Shown one piece after another: positions 1 to 7,652 of a stretch of 28,624 nt of DNA. The DNA lies in the NCBI GenBank assembly GCA_002406055.1, contig DHMZ01000090.1, forward strand, positions 1 through 28,624, given 5' to 3'. Each line of letters opens with the position of its first letter. Position 1 is the stretch's first letter. Below the pieces are notes generated by a model. It worked only from the letters and a program-made list of their open reading frames with translations, was not told the origin of the DNA and made no database searches. This DNA comes from Spirochaetales bacterium UBA4629. GTDB taxonomy: Bacteria > Spirochaetota > Spirochaetia > Sphaerochaetales > Sphaerochaetaceae. Made by a program: the position numbers and the translations under genes.

Positions 1-14
1 TTGACAGAATATAT

Positions 15-20
15 ATTATA
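15..20 (-). promoter_or_regulatory. possible -10 box for a gene left of the window
   Basis: The minus strand reads TATAAT, a perfect sigma-70-type -10 hexamer, inside an AT-rich stretch. No convincing -35 sits 16-18 bases upstream, and any transcript would leave the window almost at once. In DNA this AT-rich such a hexamer can arise by chance, so this is a weak call. Confidence 0.2.
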
Positions 21-145
21 TACATTTCAAATTTTAGATAAAACAAAAAAATAACATAACTTCCAAAGTAAAAAAGATAGATAAACGTTTTTTTAAATAA
101 GTAGTAAATACTAAGGATAATCAAAATTTAAAAAAATTGTAAAAA

Positions 146-301
146 CTATAAGATGGGCTCTTCGTAACAAGAAGGATCACCCATCCAACCTGAACTAGTA
201 TCCCGTTTAATCAGAATCGGCTTTTCCTTTTTTTTAATATATCCATTTAAATTTGAAGATCAAATATGGATGATTATAGTTAATATAATCGTTGTAGACA
301 T
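146..301 (-). pseudogene. possible 51-codon small membrane protein interrupted by an in-frame TGA
   Basis: An ATG at 301 opens 13 codons of hydrophobic sequence (MSTTIILTIIIHI), then a TGA at 262-260. The same frame then stays open for 37 more codons to TAG at 148-146. The distal part begins SSNLNGYIKKKEK and ends GWMGDPSCYEEPIL. Joined, the product would be a short N-terminal membrane segment, a lysine cluster and a polar tail, the usual layout of a small single-pass membrane protein. An AAGGAG lies upstream at 321-316, 14 bases from the ATG, which is longer than usual. It sits 38 bases after the lipoprotein stop on the same strand. TGA is used as a stop elsewhere in the window, so this could be a nonsense mutation, a recoded codon, or chance. 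I do not recognise the family. Confidence 0.3.
152..185 (-). terminator. possible terminator hairpin after the lipoprotein unit
   Basis: Read on the minus strand, GATGGG (185-180) pairs with CCCATC (157-152), and an inner CTTC/GAAG pair closes a 7-base loop. The stem is followed by TTATAGTTTTT, a broken U-tract. It lies downstream of the lipoprotein gene and could end that transcript. It also overlaps the last codons of the micro-ORF reading frame, so the two interpretations compete or coexist. Confidence 0.35.
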
Positions 302-339
302 ATCAATAGAAAACACTCCTTCTAGTTTAGTGAACTCGT

Positions 340-1008
340 TTATAATGAAGTTAATTCATACTTTAATGAATCATTAGAGCTTAGTTCTGTGTTATAGGTA
401 TTAGTGTATAAACTGAAGTTACATGAAACTAGAAAATAGAACGTTATGTAATAGCTAGTATCTTCAGTTCCTGTGCGCTCCTCATAGTCGTTAATACTCG
501 AAGTAAAACCTTTAGTATTATAACGATAAAAACTCTTTAAAAGATTTCCTTCCTCATCTTTTAATTCAAAAGTATTGTTACTAGAGTTATATGTAAAAGA
601 AAATTCATTAGACTTACTATCTAATTCAAAAGAAACACCAGTTGGCTGGTAGATTTTATATTCGTCATTACTAGATTTATAGGTAAAGAAACTATCTGTA
701 GGCTGACTCTGGCTAATAATCATACCATTAGTATTACTACAATAAGACGAATTAAATGAACTGATTAAAGAGCTATAATTGGAGCTTTGAGATTCAGAAG
801 AGACTGTATAGAAGAGATAAAGAGTAGCTGAAGAGTTATTTAATTCATTAAAAGTTGTATCTGAAATATCAACATAAATCTTATTGGTTGACTCATTTAC
901 GCTAATATAAATATCTGAAGAAGAAGGCACATATACATTAGGAATTCCACAGCTTGGAAATAAAAATAGGGTAAGGCAAACGATGAAAAACAGTATTATT
1001 TTTTTCAT
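340..1008 (-). CDS. small Ser/Asn/Tyr-rich lipoprotein of unknown function
   Basis: A 222-residue predicted lipoprotein. Residues 1-19 form a signal peptide with two lysines, a hydrophobic core and a lipobox ending F-P-S-C, so Cys20 would be the lipidated residue after signal peptidase II cleavage. Such relaxed lipoboxes are common in spirochaetes. The mature part is rich in Ser, Asn, Thr and Tyr with alternating polar and aromatic residues, suggesting a beta-rich surface or periplasmic protein. I recognise no domain. The start is supported by AGGAGG nine bases before the ATG. It follows the TPR gene on the same strand by 46 bases and is probably co-transcribed with it. Its AT content and composition look more loosely constrained than the housekeeping genes upstream, so it may be lineage-specific. 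Confidence 0.75.
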   Translation of the reverse strand: MKKIILFFIVCLTLFLFPSCGIPNVYVPSSSDIYISVNESTNKIYVDISDTTFNELNNSSATLYLFYTVSSESQSSNYSSLISSFNSSYCSNTNGMIISQSQPTDSFFTYKSSNDEYKIYQPTGVSFELDSKSNEFSFTYNSSNNTFELKDEEGNLLKSFYRYNTKGFTSSINDYEERTGTEDTSYYITFYFLVSCNFSLYTNTYNTELSSNDSLKYELTSL

Positions 1009-1054
1009 CTACCCTACCCTCCTTATTTCAAATACTACTATTTAATATAAGAAA

Positions 1055-1756
1055 TTATTTGTTATTTAACTGAGAAATTCTACTTGTAGCAAGCTTAGCA
1101 TATTCACTGCCAGATTCTTCATAAAGACCAACAAGCTGTTCATAAATTGAAATAGCAAGGTCTAAGTCACTCTCTTCTGTTAATCTTGCAGCATTAAACA
1201 ATGCACGAGATGAATAGATACCATTCTTACCATAGTCATCAAAGAGCTGATTGTAGATTGCAAGAGCACCAGCTTTTTCGCCATTAGATTCAAGCGCACT
1301 TGCTTTGCTCATAAGAGCAACCTGTCCAAGATATGTATCTTTCTGAGCTTCGTAAACAGATGTGTAGTACTCAATAGCCTTTGTGTAATCTCCATCATCA
1401 AAGCTCATCTGAGCAAGTAACAATGCAGCCTTACTTCCAGCGTATTTCTTAACACCAGGCTTACTGATTAAGCTATTAGCTTCATCTTTGATTGTCTGGA
1501 GTTTAGCTTCATAATCTGAACTATCGGCATCCATTAACTCAAATTCATTATAGTTTGTCTCAAGAGTTGCTAAAGCTTCATTGATCTTATCATTATTTTT
1601 ATTGACAACAACAGTTGCAACAACTACAGTCAATACGATAACAACAACAGCAATGCAAAGTGTAATGATTAAGCTTCTATGAGTTGAAATCCAACCCTCT
1701 GTCATGTTAGCAAGCTTTTCATTTGTAGAGAGTTTTTTTTCTTTTTTATTTGCCAT
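1055..1756 (-). CDS. membrane-anchored tetratricopeptide-repeat protein
   Basis: A 233-residue protein with a charged N-terminal tail, one transmembrane helix at about residues 29-51 (rich in Val and Ile), and a helical C-terminal domain. That domain shows TPR-like repeats, for example around LLLAQMSFDDGDYTKAIEYY and the following ALAIYNQLFDDYGKNG and ALFNAARLTEESDLDLAISIY segments. The topology of a short cytoplasmic tail, one helix and TPRs outside resembles YfgM-type periplasmic scaffold proteins. That is a resemblance only and I assign no name. An AGGA lies about eight bases before the ATG. It is 67 bases downstream of rpsA, separated by a 7-bp hairpin, and 46 bases upstream of the lipoprotein gene. 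A role in envelope protein handling is inferred from topology alone. Confidence 0.8.
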   Translation of the reverse strand: MANKKEKKLSTNEKLANMTEGWISTHRSLIITLCIAVVVIVLTVVVATVVVNKNNDKINEALATLETNYNEFELMDADSSDYEAKLQTIKDEANSLISKPGVKKYAGSKAALLLAQMSFDDGDYTKAIEYYTSVYEAQKDTYLGQVALMSKASALESNGEKAGALAIYNQLFDDYGKNGIYSSRALFNAARLTEESDLDLAISIYEQLVGLYEESGSEYAKLATSRISQLNNK

Positions 1757-1776
1757 TATTTAATCCTTTTGAGAAA

Positions 1777-1798
1777 GCGGAGTAAACAAACACTCCGC
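1777..1798 (-). other. intercistronic hairpin between rpsA and the TPR gene
   Basis: GCGGAGT (1777-1783) and ACTCCGC (1792-1798) form a perfect 7-bp inverted repeat around an 8-base loop. On the minus strand it follows the rpsA stop by about 25 bases and is followed by TTTCTC, which is not a convincing U-tract. It may be a weak attenuator, an RNA-processing site, or a 3'-end stabiliser that lets the abundant rpsA message be expressed apart from the genes downstream. Confidence 0.5.
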
Positions 1799-1823
1799 CC
1801 TCAGTAATTAATTTTTTGGATAA

Positions 1824-3506
1824 TTATTTGTTCTTAAGCATATCTGCAAATGGATTGTATGTATCATCATCCTCTTTTTCATCTGCCATGTACTTAGCCA
1901 TTTCAGATTCCTGACTTCTCTTTATCATTTCTTTGATTGAAAGAGAAAGCTTTTCAGCCTGAGGATTTACATCAATAACCATTGCTGTTATTGGCTGACC
2001 AATCTTTTCCTTATATTCTTCAAGAACAGAATCCTTGTATTCTTCATCTGGACCAACAAGGTTAAACTTAGAGATTAAACCTTCAATGTCACCGATAACC
2101 TTTACAAATACACCAAAGTCTGTAACAGATGAGATTGTACCTGTAATTGTAGAGAACTTAGGATAATCCTTCTTAAGAGTCTGCCATGGGTTACCAGACA
2201 TCTGCTTAACAGAAAGCTTAATTCTTCTATTTTCTGGCTCTACCTTAGAGATAACAGCGTCTACAACATCACCTTCCTTGCAGAACTGATCCATAGACTT
2301 ATACTTCTTTGTCCAAGAAATATCATCAATGTGTAAGAAGCCATCAATACCATCTTCAAGGTTGATAAAAGCACCACTCTGTGTAACCTTAACAACTGGT
2401 CCACTGATAACCTTACCAACTGGATATCTCTCTGTGATTGTATCCCAAGGATTCTCTTCAAGCTGCTTGAGACCAAGAGAAACTCTCTTGTGGTCTAAGT
2501 CCCAACCAAGAATCTTTGCTTCAACAACATCACCAATGTTAACAATCTCTTTTGGATTAGTAATTTTCTTTGTCCAAGATAACTCAGAGATATGAGCAAG
2601 ACCTTCAATACCAGGTTCGATTTCAATAAAGATACCAAAGTTAGCAATCTTTGTAACAGGCTTCTTTATAACATCGCCAATCTGATACTTCTGATCAAAT
2701 GTTGACCATGGGTCTGGTTCCATTGCCTTTAATGAAAGGTTAATCTTCTGTGTTTCAGGATCAATATTAATAAGCTTAAGCTGAACAATCTGACCCTTCT
2801 TAACGAAATCTTTTGGTCTTGTTACATGGCCCCAAGACATATCGTTGATATGTAATAGTCCATCGAAACCACCAAGATCAATAAATGCACCGAAAGATGT
2901 GAAAGACTTAACAACACCCTGAACAACATCACCGACGTGAGCTGTTTCGAAGAACTGCTGTCTGTTTTCCTTAATCTTGTTCTCAAGATATTCTCTTCTA
3001 GATACAACACTCTTAAGCTTTGTACCATTGTGGAACTTATCAATAATAAAATAATCTGTCTTACCAATTAGAGATTCTGGATTCTCAACTCTAACAACAT
3101 CTGCCTTTGATAATGGGCAGAATCCCTTATAATCAGCACCAAGATCTACTTCATATCCACCCTTGATAACCTTTACAAACTTACCAAGAACTGGAGTTCT
3201 ATCTTCACTAGCCTTCTTGAGAAGTTCTGTCTTCTCTTTAGCTTCTGCTTTCTTCTTTGAAACAACAACCTGGCCACGACCATTATCAAGCTTCAAAATT
3301 GTTAAGGCAACCTTATCTCCAATCTTTGGGAGTTCAATAAACTCATCAACTGGAACTTGCCCTTCTGACTTGTATCCGATGTCTACCAGGACAGTCTCGT
3401 CATTTGTCTGTACAACAGTACCGGTTACGATCTGACCGACTTCTAATTCTGGAATTGACATTAGATGCTGTTCTAAATATGACTGCATCATTGATTCCTT
3501 TTCCAT
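1824..3506 (-). CDS. rpsA: 30S ribosomal protein S1
   Basis: Ribosomal protein S1 holds mRNA on the 30S subunit during initiation. The 560-residue product matches the usual length of about 555 and carries six S1 RNA-binding repeats. The first two are the divergent ribosome-binding pair (starting near LEVGQIVTGTVV and GKFVKVIKGGYEVDLG). The last four are canonical, each with a G-A/I/V-F-I/V core (FTSFGAFIDLGG, IANFGIFIEI, VTQSGAFINL, VTDFGVFVKV). The frame is open to 3581, but that would overlap the 3' end of cmk. The ATG at 3506 has AGGAG at 3519-3515 with an 8-base spacer and gives the expected N-terminus, so I place the start there, 31 bases after the cmk stop. The cmk-rpsA pairing is also found in many other bacteria. 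Confidence 0.97.
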   Translation of the reverse strand: MEKESMMQSYLEQHLMSIPELEVGQIVTGTVVQTNDETVLVDIGYKSEGQVPVDEFIELPKIGDKVALTILKLDNGRGQVVVSKKKAEAKEKTELLKKASEDRTPVLGKFVKVIKGGYEVDLGADYKGFCPLSKADVVRVENPESLIGKTDYFIIDKFHNGTKLKSVVSRREYLENKIKENRQQFFETAHVGDVVQGVVKSFTSFGAFIDLGGFDGLLHINDMSWGHVTRPKDFVKKGQIVQLKLINIDPETQKINLSLKAMEPDPWSTFDQKYQIGDVIKKPVTKIANFGIFIEIEPGIEGLAHISELSWTKKITNPKEIVNIGDVVEAKILGWDLDHKRVSLGLKQLEENPWDTITERYPVGKVISGPVVKVTQSGAFINLEDGIDGFLHIDDISWTKKYKSMDQFCKEGDVVDAVISKVEPENRRIKLSVKQMSGNPWQTLKKDYPKFSTITGTISSVTDFGVFVKVIGDIEGLISKFNLVGPDEEYKDSVLEEYKEKIGQPITAMVIDVNPQAEKLSLSIKEMIKRSQESEMAKYMADEKEDDDTYNPFADMLKNK

Positions 3507-3514
3507 GCCACTTT

Positions 3515-3519
3515 CTCCT
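3515..3519 (-). promoter_or_regulatory. Shine-Dalgarno that fixes the rpsA start
   Basis: AGGAG on the minus strand, 8 bases before the ATG at 3506. It favours this start over an in-frame upstream start that would overlap cmk. Confidence 0.7.
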
Positions 3520-3537
3520 ACAACTAAATTACCACGC

Positions 3538-4170
3538 TTAATGCTTTTGCATAGCAAGTAAAACTTTCTCACAAACGGCATCTATAGTCAAGTTAGTGGT
3601 GTCAATATAAATAGCATTTTTTGCTTTTTTGAGGGCACCAACTTCCTTCTCCATATCATTTTTATCTCTCTTTTTTATAGATGCCAAAACTTCCTCGTAT
3701 GTAACGCCTTTTTGTTCCTCAACTCTTCTTTTTGCTCTTTCTTCAACAGATGCATCAAAATAGAATTTATAGTCAGCATTAGGAAATATTACAGTTGTTG
3801 TATCTCTTCCTTCTGTCACTATGTTCATATTTCCAGCAATCTTTCTGACAAGATTTGTGACAAGCTCTCTAAGTCTTGGATCAGAAGATACTGGAGAAGC
3901 ATATTTATCTACAAGTGGAGTATGCAACAAGTTCTCACTATCAACTCCATTTATGCAAATTGAACCATTTTCGACAGTCAGAACTGTCTTTCTTGCTGTC
4001 TCTAAAACACTATCTTTATCAAGAGGATCTAAACCCTTGTTAAGTTGCGCTAATGTGTAAGCACGATAAAACGAGCCAGTATTTAAAAAATACCAACCAA
4101 GTTCTTTTGCAAGGCGTTTTGCTACTGTGCTTTTACCACTTCCAGCAGGTCCATCTATAGCAATAATCAT
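3538..4170 (-). CDS. cmk: cytidylate kinase
   Basis: Cytidylate kinase phosphorylates CMP and dCMP with ATP in the pyrimidine salvage and supply pathway in the cytoplasm. The 210-residue product opens with the P-loop GPAGSGKST at residues 7-15. It continues with the nucleotide-monophosphate region (FLNTGSFYRA, residues 28-37), a S-P-V-S segment near 92-95, and the E-G-R-D motif at 120-123. Two signature positions differ from the common form: Asn30 stands where many CMP kinases have Asp (L-D-T/S-G), and GRD is followed by TTT rather than I-G-T. The ATG overlaps the rluB stop by four bases (ATGA), implying translational coupling, and rpsA follows 31 bases later. Family identity is firm; the effect of the substitutions is unknown. 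Confidence 0.95.
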   Translation of the reverse strand: MIIAIDGPAGSGKSTVAKRLAKELGWYFLNTGSFYRAYTLAQLNKGLDPLDKDSVLETARKTVLTVENGSICINGVDSENLLHTPLVDKYASPVSSDPRLRELVTNLVRKIAGNMNIVTEGRDTTTVIFPNADYKFYFDASVEERAKRRVEEQKGVTYEEVLASIKKRDKNDMEKEVGALKKAKNAIYIDTTNLTIDAVCEKVLLAMQKH

Positions 4171-4973
4171 TCTTCACTTCCTCTTTTCTTAATAACAACT
4201 CGTCTAATCTTTTTATCGCTAACAACCTTACTATTGTTCTTGCCACTTAAAAGTCCGTTAATTTCTTCAGCTTTTAGATTTCTCCACTCACCTGTTTCCA
4301 TATCGCCAAGCTCAACGCAACCAATTCTTATTCGCTTTAAGCTTTTAACATCGTAACCAAGATAGCTGAAAATCTTTCTTATCTCTCTGTTTTTTCCTTC
4401 AGTTAGTGTTACCTTGATAAAATCTTTAGTCCTAGGAATTAAGTCATAACGCTTAATTTTATATGGAGTTGGAAGGTCAATATATACACCTTCGAGTGCT
4501 CTATTTAAGTCATCAAAGTCGACAGGACGATCAAGCTTAACTATATATTCCTTCTCAATTTTATAGCGTGGGTGCATCATAAAATTAGCAAACTCACCAT
4601 CATTTGTAAACAAAAGCAAGCCACTTGATTCCTTATCAAGTCTACCAACATTAAATAGAAGATTATTATCTCTAATATCAATTAGTGATCTAGCGTATTT
4701 ATCTTCTTTAGGGTCATAATTTGTGCAAACATATCCCTTTGGCTTATTGAGAGCTATATAATACTTTTTTGTAGGAAGTTCGATTGTCTCCCCATCAAAC
4801 TGGACAATATCATCCTCATTAACTTTATAACCTTGCTCTTTAATAGTTTTGTTATTAACCATTACACGACCCTGGCTAATAAACTCTTCGCTAGCACGTC
4901 TACTAGCAACACCGCATTTAGCCATATAGGCCTGTAATCTTATAGGGAATAAAGAAGTTTTTTCTTCACTCAT
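4167..4973 (-). CDS. rluB: pseudouridine synthase of the RsuA/RluB/RluE family
   Basis: The enzyme isomerises a uridine to pseudouridine, probably in 23S rRNA. An N-terminal S4 RNA-binding domain covers about residues 11-55 (IRLQAYMAKCGVASRRASEE). The catalytic domain carries the family signature GRLDKESSGLLLF, with Asp113 as the expected nucleophile, followed by a M-M-H-P-R-Y-K segment typical of the RsuA branch. The 268-residue length fits RluB. The frame is open to 4994, but the ATG at 4973 has an AAGGGG Shine-Dalgarno nine bases upstream, whereas the upstream ATG has none. The start overlaps the 3' end of scpB by 8 bases and the stop overlaps the cmk start. The scpA-scpB-rluB order is widespread in bacteria. 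RluB fits better than RsuA because of this context, though the exact target uridine cannot be read from sequence. Confidence 0.88.
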   Translation of the reverse strand: MSEEKTSLFPIRLQAYMAKCGVASRRASEEFISQGRVMVNNKTIKEQGYKVNEDDIVQFDGETIELPTKKYYIALNKPKGYVCTNYDPKEDKYARSLIDIRDNNLLFNVGRLDKESSGLLLFTNDGEFANFMMHPRYKIEKEYIVKLDRPVDFDDLNRALEGVYIDLPTPYKIKRYDLIPRTKDFIKVTLTEGKNREIRKIFSYLGYDVKSLKRIRIGCVELGDMETGEWRNLKAEEINGLLSGKNNSKVVSDKKIRRVVIKKRGSEE

Positions 4974-5538
4974 TAAATAAATCCCCTTCTCCATCTTTCA
5001 TAAATTTTAATCTATCTGCTTCACTTAGCTTTGGTAAATCAGCAATTGATTTGAGCTTAAATTCATATAAGAATTTTCTTGTAGTGCAATATAAACAAGG
5101 GTGTCCTGGTTTATCAGCTCTACCATTTACTTTAATATAATCTCTTTCTCTTAAAAGTCTTACGATACTATCAGATTGAATACCTCTAATCTTATCAATT
5201 TCAGAACGAGTAATTGGCTGAGAATAAGCAACAATTGAAAGAGTCTCTAGTGCAGCACGTGAAAGCCTCTTATCAACCTTTCGACCATAGCTTTGTCTTA
5301 GTCTTGGATAAAGTTCAGGGACAGGTTGAAATGAGTACATATCTTCTTCTTCTAAGAGAAGCATACCCGAGTTTCTTTCACTGTAGTTTTCTTGTAGTTC
5401 TCTTAAAACATCAACAACATCATCCTCATTAACGCCACTTAGCTGCGATATTCTTTCTTTAGATAGAGGCATGTTTTCTATAAATAGAACTACTTCTACA
5501 ATCTTTGCTTCCTCGCTAAGTCTATTATCACCAGTCAT
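4966..5538 (-). CDS. scpB: segregation and condensation protein B
   Basis: ScpB is the winged-helix kleisin partner of the SMC-ScpAB condensin that organises and segregates the chromosome. The product (about 190 residues) shows the two winged-helix domains. The N-terminal one starts near EEAKIVEVVLFIENMPLSKE. The second contains the strongly conserved LSRAALETLSIVAYSQPITR and the IRGIQSDSIVRLL and GRADKPGHPCLYCTTRKFL segments. The frame is open to 5556. I choose the ATG at 5538 because GAGG ends six bases upstream; ATGs at 5541 and 5556 remain possible. It overlaps the 3' end of scpA by 11 bases and the rluB start by 8, so the three genes are translationally linked. Confidence 0.94.
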   Translation of the reverse strand: MTGDNRLSEEAKIVEVVLFIENMPLSKERISQLSGVNEDDVVDVLRELQENYSERNSGMLLLEEEDMYSFQPVPELYPRLRQSYGRKVDKRLSRAALETLSIVAYSQPITRSEIDKIRGIQSDSIVRLLRERDYIKVNGRADKPGHPCLYCTTRKFLYEFKLKSIADLPKLSEADRLKFMKDGEGDLFNE

Positions 5539-6526
5539 CATCGTCCTCGTCGTCATCTAACTCTACTTCGTCTTCGTTTCCAGTATATTCTATTTCTTCT
5601 TTTTCCTCATTCTCTTCTCTTTCTTCTCTCTTTTTATGAATTAAATCATCGAGCTTCATCTGTGCTTCATCGGTAAGAATAGAGAAGTCTTCAACATCTG
5701 CTAAATCTTCTTTTTCATATTCATCTGCTTCTTTATCGTATTCATCAACAAGATTAGGATCCCAGTTTTGAGGTCTTTTTGTTATGTAGATTTCTCCCCA
5801 CATTTCATTTTGTTTAAATAAAATAACATGTTCCTTAGCAGCTTCAAGTATAGAAAGAAAAGCACAAATAACATGTAGAGGATTTTCATAATCAATAATC
5901 AAATCATCGATTGTAATTTCATCTCTATCCTCAAGGAGTTCACTCATTAGCGCTCTTTTTTCTTTAACAGATACACTTTGGTAAATATTGAAGATCTTCG
6001 AAGGAGGAGTTTTTGAAAGAATATTTGAAAATGTCCTCATTAAATCATCTAAAGTAACATCTTTAAATAATTCTTTGTCTTCAAAAGGAATAGCAAATAG
6101 ATTTTCCTTTCTATCAATATAAAGCCTGCCTGATTTATCAACACCAGTCAAAAGGTCTGTGTACTTTTTAAACTTCTGATAATCGATAAGTCTATCAACA
6201 AGATCTTGTCTTGGGTCTTCATATTCTTCATCTAGCTCTGTTTCTTGAGGCAGAAGAAGCTTAGTCTTTATATAAAGAAGTTCAGCTGCAGTTCGATAGA
6301 AATCAGCCAAGTCATCTATTTCTGTTTTATTTGCAGCAATATACTCCAAAAACTGTTCAGTTATAAGAGAAATTGGCAAGTCATATATATTTGCGTCATT
6401 TTTCGAAATAAGAAAGAGAAGCAAATCCAATGGTCCATCGAAATCCTTCTTGTCAGAAAGTATTCCGGGAACGTGGAAGCTTCTCTTCTCTTTTTTATCT
6501 AACAATGCATCAAATGACTCAGCCAT
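5528..6526 (-). CDS. scpA: segregation and condensation protein A (kleisin)
   Basis: ScpA is the kleisin subunit that bridges the SMC heads and binds ScpB. The 332-residue protein has the typical N-terminal motif FDGPLDLLLFLISKNDANIYDLPI (about residues 29-52), then the helical segment YRTAAELLYIKTKLLLPQ. The central linker and C-terminal winged helix include the region around PLHVICAFLSILEAAKE. The last roughly 60 residues are unusually acidic, ending in a run of Asp and Glu before Trp. That tail is longer and more charged than in typical ScpA of about 250 residues. The Shine-Dalgarno is weak (TTAGG near the ATG). The gene lies 28 bases after recA and its 3' end overlaps scpB. Confidence 0.95.
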   Translation of the reverse strand: MAESFDALLDKKEKRSFHVPGILSDKKDFDGPLDLLLFLISKNDANIYDLPISLITEQFLEYIAANKTEIDDLADFYRTAAELLYIKTKLLLPQETELDEEYEDPRQDLVDRLIDYQKFKKYTDLLTGVDKSGRLYIDRKENLFAIPFEDKELFKDVTLDDLMRTFSNILSKTPPSKIFNIYQSVSVKEKRALMSELLEDRDEITIDDLIIDYENPLHVICAFLSILEAAKEHVILFKQNEMWGEIYITKRPQNWDPNLVDEYDKEADEYEKEDLADVEDFSILTDEAQMKLDDLIHKKREEREENEEKEEIEYTGNEDEVELDDDEDDDDW

Positions 6527-6554
6527 AGCCTAATTATATAAAAAAAGCTACAAC

Positions 6555-7604
6555 TCACTCAACAGATTTACTATCTTCTTCCTTTTTGTTCGGGAACATA
6601 ATAGCTCTTACTTCGCTATCAATTGTATTAGTAAAATCAGGATTATTTTCTAAGTACTCAAGCGTCTTATCTTTACCTTGACCAATCTTTTCGCCCTTAT
6701 ATGAATACCAAGCGCCAGATTTTTCAATAATATCATACTTAACAGCCGCATCTAAGAGAGAGCTCATCTTTGAAATACCTGTTCCAAACATCAGGTCTAT
6801 TTCACATTTCTTGAAAGGAGGAGCTACCTTGTTCTTTACAACCTTAACTCTAATTCTATTGCCTGTTAATTCATCAGCATTCTTGCCAATAGATTCAATT
6901 CTTCTAACATCAAGACGAACAGAAGCATAGAACTTAAGTGCATTACCGCCAGTTGTAGTTTCAGGATTACCAAACATAACGCCAATTTTCATTCTTATCT
7001 GGTTAATGAAAATAATTGTTGTATTGCTCTTGGCAAGAATACCTGTAAGTTTTCTCAAAGCTTGGCTCATAAGACGCGCTTGCAAGCCAAGGTGGCTATC
7101 TCCCATATCGCCTTCAATTTCAGCCTGAGGAGTTAATGCTGCAACGCTATCTACTACAATAATATCAATAGCACCAGATCTAACAAGGCGTTCCGTAATC
7201 TCTAAAGCCTGTTCGCCATTGTCTGGCTGGCTTATCCACAAATCATCAATATTAACGCCAAGATTTTTTGCATATACAGGATCTAAAGCATGTTCAGCAT
7301 CGATAAATGCAGCAATGCCACCTTTTTTTTGACATTCACTTATAGCATGCAAAGCAAGAGTTGTTTTACCTGATGATTCTGGTCCAAAGATTTCAATGAT
7401 TCTTCCCTTTGGATAACCACCAACACCTAATGCTTCATCAAGCAAAATAGAACCAGATGGGATAACATCCACATCAAGAACATCTTTGTTGTCTCCAAGT
7501 TTCATTAACGAGCCTTTACCAAATTCCTTATCTATTTGGAGGCGTGCTGCTTCTAATGCTTCTCTTCTACCATTAGAATTGTTTTCATTTGTTGTTTTAG
7601 CCAT
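6555..7604 (-). CDS. recA: recombinase A
   Basis: RecA is the ATP-dependent strand-exchange protein of homologous recombination and repair. The 349-residue length is typical. The Walker A motif GPESSGKT is at residues 74-81. Next come the conserved IDAEHALDP segment, the Walker B-type strand before the VDSVAAL motif, and the QALRKLTG and FINQIRMKIGVMFGNPETTTGG segments of the L1/L2 DNA-binding region. The C-terminus is the usual acidic, variable tail. GAGGG lies about eight bases before the ATG. A perfect TTGACA sits just upstream at 7652-7647, so recA probably starts the transcription unit that continues into scpA, scpB, rluB, cmk and rpsA. I see no LexA-type operator of the E. coli or Bacillus kind. 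Confidence 0.99.
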   Translation of the reverse strand: MAKTTNENNSNGRREALEAARLQIDKEFGKGSLMKLGDNKDVLDVDVIPSGSILLDEALGVGGYPKGRIIEIFGPESSGKTTLALHAISECQKKGGIAAFIDAEHALDPVYAKNLGVNIDDLWISQPDNGEQALEITERLVRSGAIDIIVVDSVAALTPQAEIEGDMGDSHLGLQARLMSQALRKLTGILAKSNTTIIFINQIRMKIGVMFGNPETTTGGNALKFYASVRLDVRRIESIGKNADELTGNRIRVKVVKNKVAPPFKKCEIDLMFGTGISKMSSLLDAAVKYDIIEKSGAWYSYKGEKIGQGKDKTLEYLENNPDFTNTIDSEVRAIMFPNKKEEDSKSVE

Positions 7605-7621
7605 TTTTTTTACCCTCTATA

Positions 7622-7652
7622 TATATAGCTTAAAAAATGAAAAAAATGTCAA
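7622..7652 (-). promoter_or_regulatory. candidate recA promoter
   Basis: On the minus strand TTGACA, a perfect -35, lies at 7652-7647 just after the dtd stop. TATATA at 7627-7622 is the best -10 candidate at a 19-base spacing, slightly long; overlapping choices at 17-18 bases are poorer matches. The spacer is a T-rich tract. The predicted transcript would begin near 7615, only about 11 bases before the recA ATG and right at its Shine-Dalgarno. Confidence 0.5.

Larger units (their letters stand above)
1..339. other. AT-rich left-end intergenic stretch
   Basis: This is the only stretch over 300 bases without a confident gene. Bases 149-301 on the minus strand hold a possible small ORF interrupted by TGA, described separately. 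Bases 152-185 form a hairpin that could end the lipoprotein transcript. Bases 1-148 are very AT-rich and show no long ORF on either strand. A perfect TATAAT reads on the minus strand at 20-15 and could belong to a gene left of the window. I see no tRNA or rRNA here. Confidence 0.6.

Noticed and set aside
1..6. Perfect TTGACA on the plus strand at the window start
   Set aside because: No -10 hexamer lies 16-18 bases downstream and no plus-strand gene follows; chance in AT-rich DNA.
101..112. Short TAGTA/TACTA inverted repeat
   Set aside because: Only five AT-rich pairs around two bases; not stable enough to be a meaningful RNA structure.
146..301. Alternative genetic code with TGA as tryptophan
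   Set aside because: TGA ends recA, rluB, scpA, scpB, pnp, rimP, rbfA-adjacent infB and bamA in this window, so the standard code applies.
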